From Planctomycetota bacterium (GTDB lineage: Bacteria > Planctomycetota > SZUA-567 > H5-PLA8), in contig JAHCJK010000005.1 in assembly GCA_026184295.1 (NCBI GenBank), positions 1-64,000 of the forward strand: DNA of 64,000 bases, written 5' to 3'. Of the stretch, positions 1 to 8,188 are shown in pieces. The position numbers and the translations under genes were made by a program. How positions within the stretch are numbered: position 1 is the stretch's first letter; each line of letters starts with the position of its first letter. The notes below the pieces were generated by a model. That model did not search any database. It saw nothing but the letters and a program-made list of their open reading frames with translations, and was not told the origin of the DNA.

Positions 1-2
1 TG

Positions 3-197
3 CTTGAAGAGGTATCGGCGCAGGGGCTGCGCGCGCGCCCCGACGTGCTGGCGGCGGCCAGCCCGCTGCCCGACGGCGACGGCGTGCTGCTGCGCCTGGC
101 GGCCGTCTCGGTGGAAGAAGGCATGCGCCGGCTGCGCGCGCTGCTCGCGTTTCTGGTCCCGATGCTCGCGGACGACCCGTGGGCGCGGAAGTGGTAG
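3..197 (+). CDS. ureD: Urease accessory protein UreD, C-terminal end (5' truncated by window)
   Basis: The reading frame from base 3 to the TAG at 195-197 encodes the last 64 residues of a protein ending in DPWARKW, the typical C-terminus of UreD/UreH. UreD is the scaffold that binds the urease apoenzyme and, with UreF and UreG, delivers nickel to its active site. The gene lies 48 bp upstream of the fused gamma/beta subunit gene on the same strand, which supports the call. The rest of the gene is outside the window. A frame that opens at a TTG at base 4 and runs through this region is an overlapping shadow with arginine/cysteine-rich composition. Confidence 0.85.
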   Translation, partial: LEEVSAQGLRARPDVLAAASPLPDGDGVLLRLAAVSVEEGMRRLRALLAFLVPMLADDPWARKW

Positions 198-245
198 CCG
201 GGCGGCCCGCGAAGGGCGCTCCGGCGTGGAAAAAGGATTTCGCGC

Positions 246-1019
246 ATGCATCTGACGCCGCATGAAATCGACAAGCTGCTCCTCCACAACGCCGGCGTCG
301 TGGCGCAGAAACGCCTCGCGCGCGGGCTGCGCCTGAATTACCCCGAGGCCGTGGCGCTGATCTCCGCGCAGATCCTCGAATTCATCCGCGACGGCCGGCC
401 GGTGGCCGAACTGATGGATCTCGGACGGCGCTTCCTGGGCCGCGCCGAAGTGCTCCCCGGCGTCGCGGAGATGATCCACGAGGTCCAGATCGAAGGGACC
501 TTCCCCGACGGCACCAAACTCGTCACCGTCCACCACCCCATCGTGGCCGAGCACGGCGACCTGGCGCTCGCGCTGTACGGCAGCTTCCTGCCCGTGCCGG
601 GGCCCGACGTCTTTGCGAAGCATGCCGCCGAATGCGCGGGCCTGGATGGCGCCGTGGGCGAGGTCCTGCCTGAGGACGGCGAACTGACGCTCAACGCGGA
701 CCGCGCGACCTGCACGCTGAAGGTGGTCAACCGGGGCGACCGCCCGATTCAGGTCGGGAGCCACTACCATTTCGTCGAGACCAACCGCGCGCTGGCCTTC
801 GACCGCGGGCGCGCCTTCGGGATGCGCCTGGATATTCCCGCCGGAACGGCCGTGCGCTTCGAACCCGGCGAAAGCAAGACGGTGAAGCTGGTCGCCATCG
901 CCGGCAAGAAAGTGATCCGCGGCGGCAACGCGCTGGCCGACGGTCCGGCCGGCGCCAAGACCAAAGCGCGCGCGCTGAAGGCGGCCGCCGCGCGGAAATT
1001 CGGCCACGAGGAGGCGTAA
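246..1019 (+). CDS. ureAB: Fused urease gamma-beta subunit (UreA-UreB)
   Basis: Structural subunit of urease, the nickel enzyme that hydrolyses urea to ammonia and carbamate in the cytoplasm. The 257-residue product joins two proteins that most bacteria make separately. Residues 1-100 are UreA-like (starting [17 protein letters not shown], with [10 protein letters not shown] and [20 protein letters not shown]). A linker of about 30 residues follows. The rest is UreB-like ([26 protein letters not shown]). The fusion resembles the Helicobacter arrangement, though the sequence context does not suggest recent transfer from there. ATG at 246 is the only good start. The stop lies 1 bp before the ureC ATG, so translation is probably coupled. 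Confidence 0.95.
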   Translation: MHLTPHEIDKLLLHNAGVVAQKRLARGLRLNYPEAVALISAQILEFIRDGRPVAELMDLGRRFLGRAEVLPGVAEMIHEVQIEGTFPDGTKLVTVHHPIVAEHGDLALALYGSFLPVPGPDVFAKHAAECAGLDGAVGEVLPEDGELTLNADRATCTLKVVNRGDRPIQVGSHYHFVETNRALAFDRGRAFGMRLDIPAGTAVRFEPGESKTVKLVAIAGKKVIRGGNALADGPAGAKTKARALKAAAARKFGHEEA

Positions 1020-1020
1020 G

Positions 1021-2736
1021 ATGAGCCACGCGATGAAACGTTCGCACTACGCGGACATCTTCGGGCCCACCACCGGCGACAAGGTGCGCCTCGGCGACAC
1101 CAACCTGGTCGCGCAGGTGGAACGCGACTGCACCGTCTACGGCGACGAATGCAAGTTCGGCGGCGGGAAAGTGCTCCGCGAAGGCATGGGCCAGGGGGCC
1201 GGCGTGAGCCAGAAGGACGCGCTCGACGTCGTCATTACCAACGCGCTGATCGTGGACTGGACCGGCATCTACAAGGCCGACATCGGCATTAAAGACGGGC
1301 GCATCGCGGGCATCGGCAAGGCCGGCAACCCCGACGTGATGGCCGGCGTAAGCAAGAAGATGATCGTCGGCGTCACCACCGAAGCCATCGCGGGCGAAGG
1401 CCTGATCTGCACCGCGGGCGGCATCGATTCGCACATCCACTTCATCTGCCCGCAGCAGGTCTACGACGCGCTGGCCAGCGGCGTCACGACCTTTATCGGC
1501 GGCGGCACGGGCCCCGCGACCGGCACCAACGCGACCACCTGCACGCCCGGCGCGCGCCACATCGAACTGATGCTCCAGGCCACCGACGCCCTGCCGATGA
1601 ACTTCGGCTTTACCGGCAAGGGCAACACGTCCCTGCCCGCCGGCCTGGAAGAACAGATCGCGGCCGGCGCCATCGGCCTGAAGCTGCACGAAGACTGGGG
1701 CACCACGCCCGCCGCCATCGACTGCTGCCTGAGCGCCGCCGAGAAGCACGACGTCCAGGTGACGATCCACACCGACACGCTCAACGAGTCCGGCTACGTG
1801 GACGATTCGATCGCCGCCTTTAAAGGCCGCACGATCCACACCTACCACACCGAAGGCGCGGGCGGCGGGCACGCGCCCGACATCATCAAGGTCTGCGGCG
1901 AAGCCAATGTCCTGCCCAGTTCCACCAATCCCACGCGCCCGCTGACGGTGAACACGCTCGACGAACACCTCGACATGCTGATGGTCTGCCACCATCTCGA
2001 TAAAAACATCCCCGAAGACGTCGCCTTTGCCGAAAGCCGCATTCGCGAAGAGACCATCGCGGCGGAAGACATCCTGCACGACCTCGGCGCGATCAGCATG
2101 ATCTCGAGCGACAGCCAGGCCATGGGGCGCGTGGGCGAAGTGATCTGCCGCACCTGGCAGACCGCCCACAAGATGCGCGAACAGCGCGGGCGCCTGCCCG
2201 GCGAGCAGGGCGCGAACGACAACCTGCGCATCAAGCGCTACGTGGCCAAGTACACCGTCAACCCCGCCGTCGCGCACGGCGTGGACGGCGAGATCGGTTC
2301 GGTCGAGACGGGCAAGTGGGCCGACCTGGTGCTCTGGAAACCGGCCTTCTTCGGCGTCAAACCCGAACTGGTGATCAAGGGCGGCTTCATCGCCTGGGCG
2401 CAGATGGGCGATGCGAACGCGTCCATCCCCACGCCGCAGCCGCTCTTCATGCGCCCGATGTTCGGCGCGTACGGGCGGGCGACGCCCCGCACGAGCCTCG
2501 CGTTCGTCTCCAAAGCCGCGCTGAAGAAGAAGGCCGGCAAGCGCTACGGGCTCGAAAAGAACCTCGTCGCCGTGCGCGGCTGCCGCTCGGTGACCAAGAA
2601 GGACATGAAGCTCAACGACGCGCTGCCCAAGATCACCGTGGACGCCGAGACCTACATCGTCACCGCGGACGGCGAAGCCCTGACCTGCGCGCCGGCCAAG
2701 GTGTTGCCTCTGGCCCAAAGGTACTTCCTCTTTTGA
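1021..2736 (+). CDS. ureC: Urease alpha subunit
   Basis: Catalytic subunit of urease, 571 residues, normal for the family. The nickel ligands are all visible: H138 and H140 (DSHIHF), the carbamylated lysine K221 (GLKLHEDWG), H250 (VTIHTD), H276 (TYHTEG) and D364 (ISSDSQAMG). The mobile-flap residues are present in MVCHHLD (C323-H324). The protein should therefore be active if the accessory proteins load nickel. The gene starts 1 bp after ureAB and its TGA overlaps the TTG start of ureF, so the urease genes are one transcript with coupled translation. The reverse strand carries a 663-codon open frame here, an artefact of GC-rich codon bias. Confidence 0.98.
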   Translation: MSHAMKRSHYADIFGPTTGDKVRLGDTNLVAQVERDCTVYGDECKFGGGKVLREGMGQGAGVSQKDALDVVITNALIVDWTGIYKADIGIKDGRIAGIGKAGNPDVMAGVSKKMIVGVTTEAIAGEGLICTAGGIDSHIHFICPQQVYDALASGVTTFIGGGTGPATGTNATTCTPGARHIELMLQATDALPMNFGFTGKGNTSLPAGLEEQIAAGAIGLKLHEDWGTTPAAIDCCLSAAEKHDVQVTIHTDTLNESGYVDDSIAAFKGRTIHTYHTEGAGGGHAPDIIKVCGEANVLPSSTNPTRPLTVNTLDEHLDMLMVCHHLDKNIPEDVAFAESRIREETIAAEDILHDLGAISMISSDSQAMGRVGEVICRTWQTAHKMREQRGRLPGEQGANDNLRIKRYVAKYTVNPAVAHGVDGEIGSVETGKWADLVLWKPAFFGVKPELVIKGGFIAWAQMGDANASIPTPQPLFMRPMFGAYGRATPRTSLAFVSKAALKKKAGKRYGLEKNLVAVRGCRSVTKKDMKLNDALPKITVDAETYIVTADGEALTCAPAKVLPLAQRYFLF

Positions 2737-3419
2737 TCGCGCCGCGCGAACCCTCGGGCACGCCCTGGCTGCTCTGGCAGTTGGCCGACTCGGCCTTTCC
2801 GGCCGGCGGCTACGCGCATTCGGGCGGGCTGGAAGCCGCCGTGCAGCAGGGCGAAGTGGCCGGCGCCGCCGGCCTGCACGCCTACGCGCGCGCGATGCTC
2901 GGCCAGGCGGGCCGCGCCTCGCTCCCGTACGTCAACGCCGCGCACGCCGAACCTGAACGCCTGCCCGAATGGGACCGGCACTGCCACGTCTTCCTGACCA
3001 ACCACGTAGCCAACCGCGCCAGCCGCGGGCAGGGTCGCACGCTCTTGGCCGCCTTCGAAAAGTCTTTTCCCAATTCGGGCGTGCAGGAAGTCGCGAAGAC
3101 GTTCCGCGCACACAAGCTGCACGCGCACTACGCGCCGATGCAGGGCGCTTTGCTGCGCGTGCTCGAGGTCCCCCCGCGCCAGGCACAGGAACTCTGCCTC
3201 TTCCTCACGCTGCGCGGGACGCTTTCCGCCGCCGTGCGCCTGGGCGTCGTCGGGCCGTTTCAGGCGCAGCAGATCCAGAAGGACCTGGCGCCCGAACTCG
3301 ACGCGGTGCTCGAACGCTGCGCGGACCTGCACGCCGGCTGCGTGGCCCAGACCGCGCCGCTCGCCGATCTCTGGCAGGCCACGCACGACCGGCTCTACTC
3401 GCGGCTCTTTCAGGCATAG
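2733..3419 (+). CDS. ureF: Urease accessory protein UreF
   Basis: UreF sits between UreD and UreG in the nickel-delivery complex and gates GTP hydrolysis by UreG. The 228-residue product begins close to the family signature ([24 protein letters not shown]), with no longer N-terminal extension that makes sense. I chose the TTG at 2733 because it overlaps the ureC stop (TTGA), has AAAGG 11 bp upstream, and gives a family-sized protein. The frame stays open further upstream only inside ureC. The TTG start may lower the yield relative to the structural subunits. The gene lies 8 bp before ureG. Confidence 0.93.
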   Translation: MIAPREPSGTPWLLWQLADSAFPAGGYAHSGGLEAAVQQGEVAGAAGLHAYARAMLGQAGRASLPYVNAAHAEPERLPEWDRHCHVFLTNHVANRASRGQGRTLLAAFEKSFPNSGVQEVAKTFRAHKLHAHYAPMQGALLRVLEVPPRQAQELCLFLTLRGTLSAAVRLGVVGPFQAQQIQKDLAPELDAVLERCADLHAGCVAQTAPLADLWQATHDRLYSRLFQA

Positions 3420-3427
3420 GAGTCACC

Positions 3428-4192
3428 ATGGGACCTTCCGGCTCGCACGACCACGGACACAGCCACGGCCACGATCACGGCCATAGCCACGGCCACGACC
3501 ACGGGCATTCGCACGAACACTGGCCGCACGCGGGCCTCTTTCACGAACGCGACGCGCCGCTCGACCGCGATTACGCGAAGCGTTCGTTCACCGTCGGCAT
3601 CGGCGGGCCGGTGGGCAGCGGCAAGACCGCGCTGCTCTTGGCGCTCTGCCGGAAGTTGCGCGAGGAATTCCAACTGGGCGTCGTGACCAACGACATCTTC
3701 ACCAAGGAAGACGCCGAGTTCCTGATCCGCAACCAGGCCCTCCCGGCCGAACGCATCCGCGCCGTCGAGACCGGCGGCTGCCCGCACGCGGCGATCCGCG
3801 AGGACATCACGCCCAACCTGGTCGCGCTGGAACAACTGATGGAAGACCTGCGCCCCGAACTGCTCTTCGTCGAAAGCGGCGGCGACAACCTGGCCGCGCA
3901 GTACAGCCGCGAACTGGTGGACTACACGATCTACGTGATCGACGTCTCCGGCGGCGACAAGATTCCGCGCAAGGGCGGCCCGGGCATCACGCAGTCCGAC
4001 CTGCTGGTGATCAACAAGACCGACCTCGCCCCGCTCGTCGGCGCCGACCTGGGCGTGATGGACCGCGACGCGCGCAAGATGCGCGGCGACGGCCCCTTCC
4101 TTTTCACCCAGATCAACAAAGGCCTGGGCCTCAACGAGATCGTTGAACACATCCTCGCCACCTGGCGCCACGCGGTGAAGAAGGGCGCGTAG
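3428..4192 (+). CDS. ureG: Urease accessory GTPase UreG with His-rich N-terminus
   Basis: UreG is the GTPase that carries nickel to the UreD-UreF-apoenzyme complex. The 254-residue protein has an N-terminal stretch of about 25 residues (7-31) made mostly of HDHGHSHG repeats. After it come the P-loop GPVGSGKT (60-67), the metal-binding CPH motif (118-120), ESGGDNLAA and the guanine-specificity motif NKTD. Typical UreG is about 205 residues, so the His tail is an addition. It probably stores or captures nickel, a role usually played by the His-rich C-terminus of UreE, which is not encoded in the visible part of this operon. The ATG at 3428 has AGGAG upstream. Confidence 0.95.
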   Translation: MGPSGSHDHGHSHGHDHGHSHGHDHGHSHEHWPHAGLFHERDAPLDRDYAKRSFTVGIGGPVGSGKTALLLALCRKLREEFQLGVVTNDIFTKEDAEFLIRNQALPAERIRAVETGGCPHAAIREDITPNLVALEQLMEDLRPELLFVESGGDNLAAQYSRELVDYTIYVIDVSGGDKIPRKGGPGITQSDLLVINKTDLAPLVGADLGVMDRDARKMRGDGPFLFTQINKGLGLNEIVEHILATWRHAVKKGA

Positions 4193-4293
4193 CCGGATTT
4201 TGCCGTACGCTGTGCGTCGCTTTGGTCGTATCCACACCATAAGCTATTGAAAAATAAGAGGATTATGAGATAGGACATTTTCCATCAAACTTT

Positions 4294-4307
4294 ACCGGTT
4301 AACCGGT
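4294..4307. promoter_or_regulatory. 14-bp perfect palindrome, probable operator of the downstream GntR-LacI regulator
   Basis: The sequence ACCGGTTAACCGGT is a perfect inverted repeat that ends 12 bp before the ATG of the regulator at 4320. It lies in an AT-rich gap (4193-4319) unlike the flanking coding DNA. LacI- and GntR-type repressors bind such short palindromes and often control their own gene. The position so close to the start would block transcription or early elongation. I saw no second copy in the window. Confidence 0.6.
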
Positions 4308-4319
4308 GTAATTGGTCTT

Positions 4320-5555
4320 ATGGTAACCGAACAGGCCCTCCCGAAGTTTGCGGCGATCACCGAGACCCTTCGCCGGCGCATTCTCGAAGGCGTCTACGCA
4401 CCCGGGTCCCGTTTGCCTTCCAGCAACGACCTCCCCGCGGAATTCGGCGTCGGCAAGCAGACCATCGTGCGCGTGCTGAGCGACCTTTCGCGCGAAGGCC
4501 TGATCGTCAGCCGCCAGGGGCGGGGCACGTTTGTGGCGACGGTCCTGCCTACGTCGAACGATCGCGAGGCAAAGACCAAAGCGCTGACGATCGCCGTGAT
4601 CTTCCGCCGCACGCTAAGCCCCGAGGCGTATCAGATGCGCGGCTGGTTCGGCGGCGTCGTGGCCGGCGTCCTGAACTACCTGGGGATGTCGCCCGCGCAG
4701 GTTCAGACATCGATCGAATCCGGCGACCGCAACGCACCCGGGCGCGTCCGCCTGGGGCAGCCGGGCATCCCGCATCGCGTGGAACTCCTGGGCGAGCCGC
4801 CGTCGCTCGACACCGGCGTGCCTATTCCGGAAATCTTCGCGCTGCGCCCCGACGCGATCCTGCCGGTCTCGATCTTCGACGACGCGTACCTGCAGCGCTT
4901 GCTCGACGCGGCGGACGTGCACGGCGTTCCGGCGGTCCTGGTCGATTACTGGACGCGCCGCCTGGGCGCGCGCACCGATTGCGTGGTCGTGGACAATCAC
5001 CCCGGCTACCACGCCGCCACCGAAGACCTGCTCGGCCGCGGCCTCGCGCGCATCCATTTCGTGGGGGCCTACAGCGCCTCGCACACGCCCGGTCACTTTC
5101 GCGACGGGAACACCCGGCACGGGCGCGTGGACCCCGACAGTTACCTGCGCATGGCCGCCTGGCGGCAGGCCCTCGACGAGGCCGGCGTCGAGGCGCCGGC
5201 GTCGTGGAGCCACTTTTCCACCAGCATGCCCGCGGACCTCGACCGCCTGGCCGAACGGCTCTGGTCGTTGCCCGCGGAAGAACGCCCGCAGGCCGTGGTC
5301 TGCCACAACATGCCCATGGCCGAACGGCTGCGCGAAGGCTTCGCGCGGCGAGGTACCTCGCTGGCCGCGGTCGGCGTCGGCGAACCCGGCAGCGGCGCCC
5401 GCCTGACCGTTTCCGCCGAGGACATCGGGCGCACGGCCGCGGACCTGGCGCGGCAGCGCCTGCGAGAACCTCAGGCGGACCAGCCGCGCCGGCCCTTTGT
5501 AAAGGCGGCCGTGCCCACGCTCTTTCAACTTCCTTCCGGAGGTACCCTGTCATGA
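4320..5555 (+). CDS. GntR-LacI chimeric sugar-responsive transcriptional regulator
   Basis: 411 residues. Residues about 8-75 form a GntR-type winged helix (RRRILEGVYAPGSRLPSSND, then GVGKQTIVRVLSDLSREGLI and RQGRGTFV). Residues about 90-400 look like the periplasmic-binding-protein fold used by LacI-family repressors to sense sugars. AraR of Bacillus has the same architecture. A 14-bp palindrome ends 12 bp upstream, suggesting autoregulation. No clear ribosome-binding site precedes the ATG, so the transcript may be nearly leaderless. Its TGA overlaps the ATG of the kelch gene at 5552, so the two are co-expressed. The likely job is to sense a sugar released by the proteins encoded downstream; the ligand cannot be read from the sequence. 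Confidence 0.88.
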   Translation: MVTEQALPKFAAITETLRRRILEGVYAPGSRLPSSNDLPAEFGVGKQTIVRVLSDLSREGLIVSRQGRGTFVATVLPTSNDREAKTKALTIAVIFRRTLSPEAYQMRGWFGGVVAGVLNYLGMSPAQVQTSIESGDRNAPGRVRLGQPGIPHRVELLGEPPSLDTGVPIPEIFALRPDAILPVSIFDDAYLQRLLDAADVHGVPAVLVDYWTRRLGARTDCVVVDNHPGYHAATEDLLGRGLARIHFVGAYSASHTPGHFRDGNTRHGRVDPDSYLRMAAWRQALDEAGVEAPASWSHFSTSMPADLDRLAERLWSLPAEERPQAVVCHNMPMAERLREGFARRGTSLAAVGVGEPGSGARLTVSAEDIGRTAADLARQRLREPQADQPRRPFVKAAVPTLFQLPSGGTLS

Positions 5556-8047
5556 GAGCGCTTGCCCTTACCGTCGTGCTCGCCGTGGTTGCCGCGGCGC
5601 TTCCGGCCGGCGACGCGCCGGCTCCGAATCGCTGGACGCAGGTGGACGACGAGCACGCCGGCGTGCGCGATCAACACCTCCTGGTGTGGTCGCCCTTTCT
5701 AAAGCGCGCGCTGATGCTCGGCGGTGCCCCGGCCGCGGGAAACCCGTACGTCATGGCCTTCGACCCCGAAGCGCGCGCGTGGGCGCCGTTCACCGAGGCC
5801 AAGCCGGAAGTGGGCAAGGCGATTCCGCAGGCCGCGGTGTGCGACGCCGCCGGCAAACATGTCTACCTCCTGGTGGGAACGCAAATCTTCGACCTGGACC
5901 TCGAAGCCAAGGCCTGGAAAAAACTGGGCGAGCCCATGAAAGACCTGGGCCTTACCGCGCTGACGCTGTCCTTCGATCCCGTACGCAACACGCTGCTCGT
6001 GCTGGGCGCGGAGAGCGCGCTCGAAAAAGTGGGCTGGATGGGCGGGTACGCCGTCGCGCCCGCGACCGGCGCCTGGACACCGTTGACCTTCGGCGACGAA
6101 GCCGCGCGAAAGGCCCACGCCGATCGCTGCGCGGCGCTGAACGCGTTGAGCGACCTCGTCGGCCGCGCCCGCCACGCCTGGTTCCGCGACCCGAAGGGCG
6201 AAGGCAGCGACGCCGAACGGAAGGACCTGGCAGAACGTTGCGCCGCGCTGAGCGCGCTGCCGGGGGCCGCGAGCATCAAGGCCGAGATCCCCAAGGTCCA
6301 GGACCTCGTCGCGAAAAAGACCCTGCTGGACGCGCTCAAGGCCGCCCGCGGGCTGTACCGCGCGCTCGAGGAAACGGCCGAGGCCGCCAGTCCCGTGCCG
6401 CCGGCGCGCCGGCATTCGCCGCCCGCGTGCGACCCGGAGCGAAAGCTCCTGGTCCTCTTCGGCGGCGATCACGACGACTACACCACCAGCGACACGTGGC
6501 TGCTCGACCTCGAAAAATACCAGTGGCGCCGCGCCGCGCCCAAGCAGGCCCCGGCTCCCCGCGCCGGCCACGCCCTGGCGTACCTCCCCAAGAGCAAAAA
6601 GTTCGCGCTCTGGGACGGCTTCCGGCACAACAGCAGCACCGACTACCGTTCCTTCCAGGCCACGCTGCTGCCCGAACGCGAACTCTGGCTCTACGACGCG
6701 GGCGCGAACGCCTGGGAACGCGCGGCCGCGTGGCCGAAGGGCGAAAAAGGCCTTCCCGTGGGCCAGGGCGCGATGGGCATGGGATTCTTCGGGTACACGT
6801 CCCAGCCTTTCCCCATGGCGCTGGCGTCGGATGGTTCCGACCGCCTGATCTTCGCCGGCGGCGGTGGCAAGAAAACGGACAAGACCGTGCTGAACGGCAC
6901 CTGGATGCTGCCCGTCGAAGCGGCCTCGCCGTCCGCTACAGCCGCCGCGCCCGTGGCTCCGAACAGCCGCGCCGAACGCACCGGCCCGTTCCTCGCGTCC
7001 TTCTGCGAAGACCCCGCGCCCGCGACGCCGCTCGATCTGGATAACCTGCCCGCCAACACCTGGACGGAACTGCCCGCGCCGCCGCGCCGGCCCTACTTCG
7101 GCTGGCGCTTGTGCGATTTCGGCACGGCCACCTGGAATTCCGACGCCGAGGAGGTCCTCCACTGGGGCGGCGGGCACTGCGATTCGTCCACCAGCGTCGT
7201 GACGCACTGGTCGCTCGCCTCCAACCGGATGGCGCTCGCCTACGACCTGGACGAACCCTACGGAAGCAACGGCGGCGGTCCTTGGCCGGGCTCCCTGATG
7301 GGCCGACCCTGGGTGGATACGCACGCCTACCGCAGCTACGGCTACGACTCGAAAAACAAGGTCATGGTGCTGCTGCGGAACGGCGTGGGGAACGGTTCGC
7401 GCCTTTACGACCCCGTGGGGATGCGCTGGCTCTCGGAAACCGTCACGCAGCCGTTCGACGGACACTGCTACACCGCGCACGTCGTTCCCACGCCGCAGGG
7501 CGCCGTGGCCTGGGCGGGCACGCGCGAATACATGGGCGCCGCCGGACGCGGGCTGTGGCTCCTGGAACGCGGAAAAGGCTGGCAGGAACTGCTCAAGCCC
7601 GGCGCCGCCCCGCCGTGCCACGTGGACAACTCATGCAGCACCTACGATTCCAAGCGCGACCGAATCCTGCTGATGCCCGGACGGGACCATGCCGGAACAG
7701 TGTACGCCTTCGGCATGAAGGACAAGGCCCTCGCGAAGCTCACCCCCGGCAACCCCGGCTTCGGACAGGTGACGCGCAAGGAAGCGGTGTACGTCGCGCA
7801 CTGCGATTGGGTGCTCCTGGTCCATGCCGTCGTCAAAGACGGCGTGGCGTACCATGTCGTCTACGATTGCGCGCAGGACCGCTGGATCCTTTATCAGGCC
7901 GGCCCCAAGACCGAGAAGATGCCCAGCCCCGGCCGCGGCCTGATGTACGACGCCAAACGCGGCGTGGTCCTCCTGATCACCGAAGGCGGAGGCACCTACG
8001 CGCTGCGGATCGATCCCAAGAGCGCCACGGTGCTTGAGAAGGAGTAA
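5552..8047 (+). CDS. Secreted kelch-type double beta-propeller protein
   Basis: 831 residues with a signal peptide (about 1-20, MRALALTVVLAVVAAALPAG). Kelch-type motifs repeat through the chain, for example LLVLFGGDHDDYTTSDTW near residue 300. A second module opens with LPANTWTELP near residue 500. Between the blades lies a largely helical, Ala/Lys/Glu-rich insertion (about 182-285), also present in the paralogue at 8189. Kelch propellers in this setting usually bind ligands or oxidise carbohydrate or alcohol groups (galactose oxidase fold), but I see no oxidase copper-ligand pattern that I would trust. GGAGG at 5538-5542 supports the ATG. It overlaps the regulator by 4 bp. Role inferred: extracellular glycan binding or processing. 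Confidence 0.7.
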   Translation: MRALALTVVLAVVAAALPAGDAPAPNRWTQVDDEHAGVRDQHLLVWSPFLKRALMLGGAPAAGNPYVMAFDPEARAWAPFTEAKPEVGKAIPQAAVCDAAGKHVYLLVGTQIFDLDLEAKAWKKLGEPMKDLGLTALTLSFDPVRNTLLVLGAESALEKVGWMGGYAVAPATGAWTPLTFGDEAARKAHADRCAALNALSDLVGRARHAWFRDPKGEGSDAERKDLAERCAALSALPGAASIKAEIPKVQDLVAKKTLLDALKAARGLYRALEETAEAASPVPPARRHSPPACDPERKLLVLFGGDHDDYTTSDTWLLDLEKYQWRRAAPKQAPAPRAGHALAYLPKSKKFALWDGFRHNSSTDYRSFQATLLPERELWLYDAGANAWERAAAWPKGEKGLPVGQGAMGMGFFGYTSQPFPMALASDGSDRLIFAGGGGKKTDKTVLNGTWMLPVEAASPSATAAAPVAPNSRAERTGPFLASFCEDPAPATPLDLDNLPANTWTELPAPPRRPYFGWRLCDFGTATWNSDAEEVLHWGGGHCDSSTSVVTHWSLASNRMALAYDLDEPYGSNGGGPWPGSLMGRPWVDTHAYRSYGYDSKNKVMVLLRNGVGNGSRLYDPVGMRWLSETVTQPFDGHCYTAHVVPTPQGAVAWAGTREYMGAAGRGLWLLERGKGWQELLKPGAAPPCHVDNSCSTYDSKRDRILLMPGRDHAGTVYAFGMKDKALAKLTPGNPGFGQVTRKEAVYVAHCDWVLLVHAVVKDGVAYHVVYDCAQDRWILYQAGPKTEKMPSPGRGLMYDAKRGVVLLITEGGGTYALRIDPKSATVLEKE

Positions 8048-8188
8048 GCGCGCGCTCTCCAACGGCCATTGACCCATAATCCATTTGAAGCGAACGAGTT
8101 GTGGAGTTGATGGAAATATTAATAGTTTAAATATAACAAAATAGCACATTGGTGTATTAAAACTATACCTTGGGGGGAACTACCCGTC
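8048..8188. promoter_or_regulatory. AT-rich intergenic region with likely promoter for the second kelch gene
   Basis: These 141 bp are strongly AT-rich in the middle (about 8105-8170), in contrast to the flanking coding DNA. They include GGTGTATTAA at 8151-8160, which matches the TGGTGTATWA that forms the -10 area of the two promoter cassettes at 16640 and 27743, but here no GGCCTAGGCC follows. A run of six G at 8172-8177 serves as the ribosome-binding site of the next gene. An independent promoter is likely. No palindrome longer than about 6 bp was seen. Confidence 0.4.

Noticed and set aside
4-255. 83-codon frame from a TTG at base 4
   Set aside because: Arg/Cys-rich and out of frame with the UreD ending (DPWARKW) encoded from base 3.
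727-2718. 663-codon open frame on the minus strand opposite ureC
   Set aside because: It mirrors the third-position GC bias of ureC, has Arg/Ala/Gly-Val-rich low-complexity sequence and no family motifs. Similar long antisense frames lie opposite most genes here.
3446-3520. Tandem repeat in the 5' part of ureG as a CRISPR-like or mobile repeat
   Set aside because: It is in frame and encodes the His/Gly/Asp-rich metal-binding tail known in UreG-type proteins.
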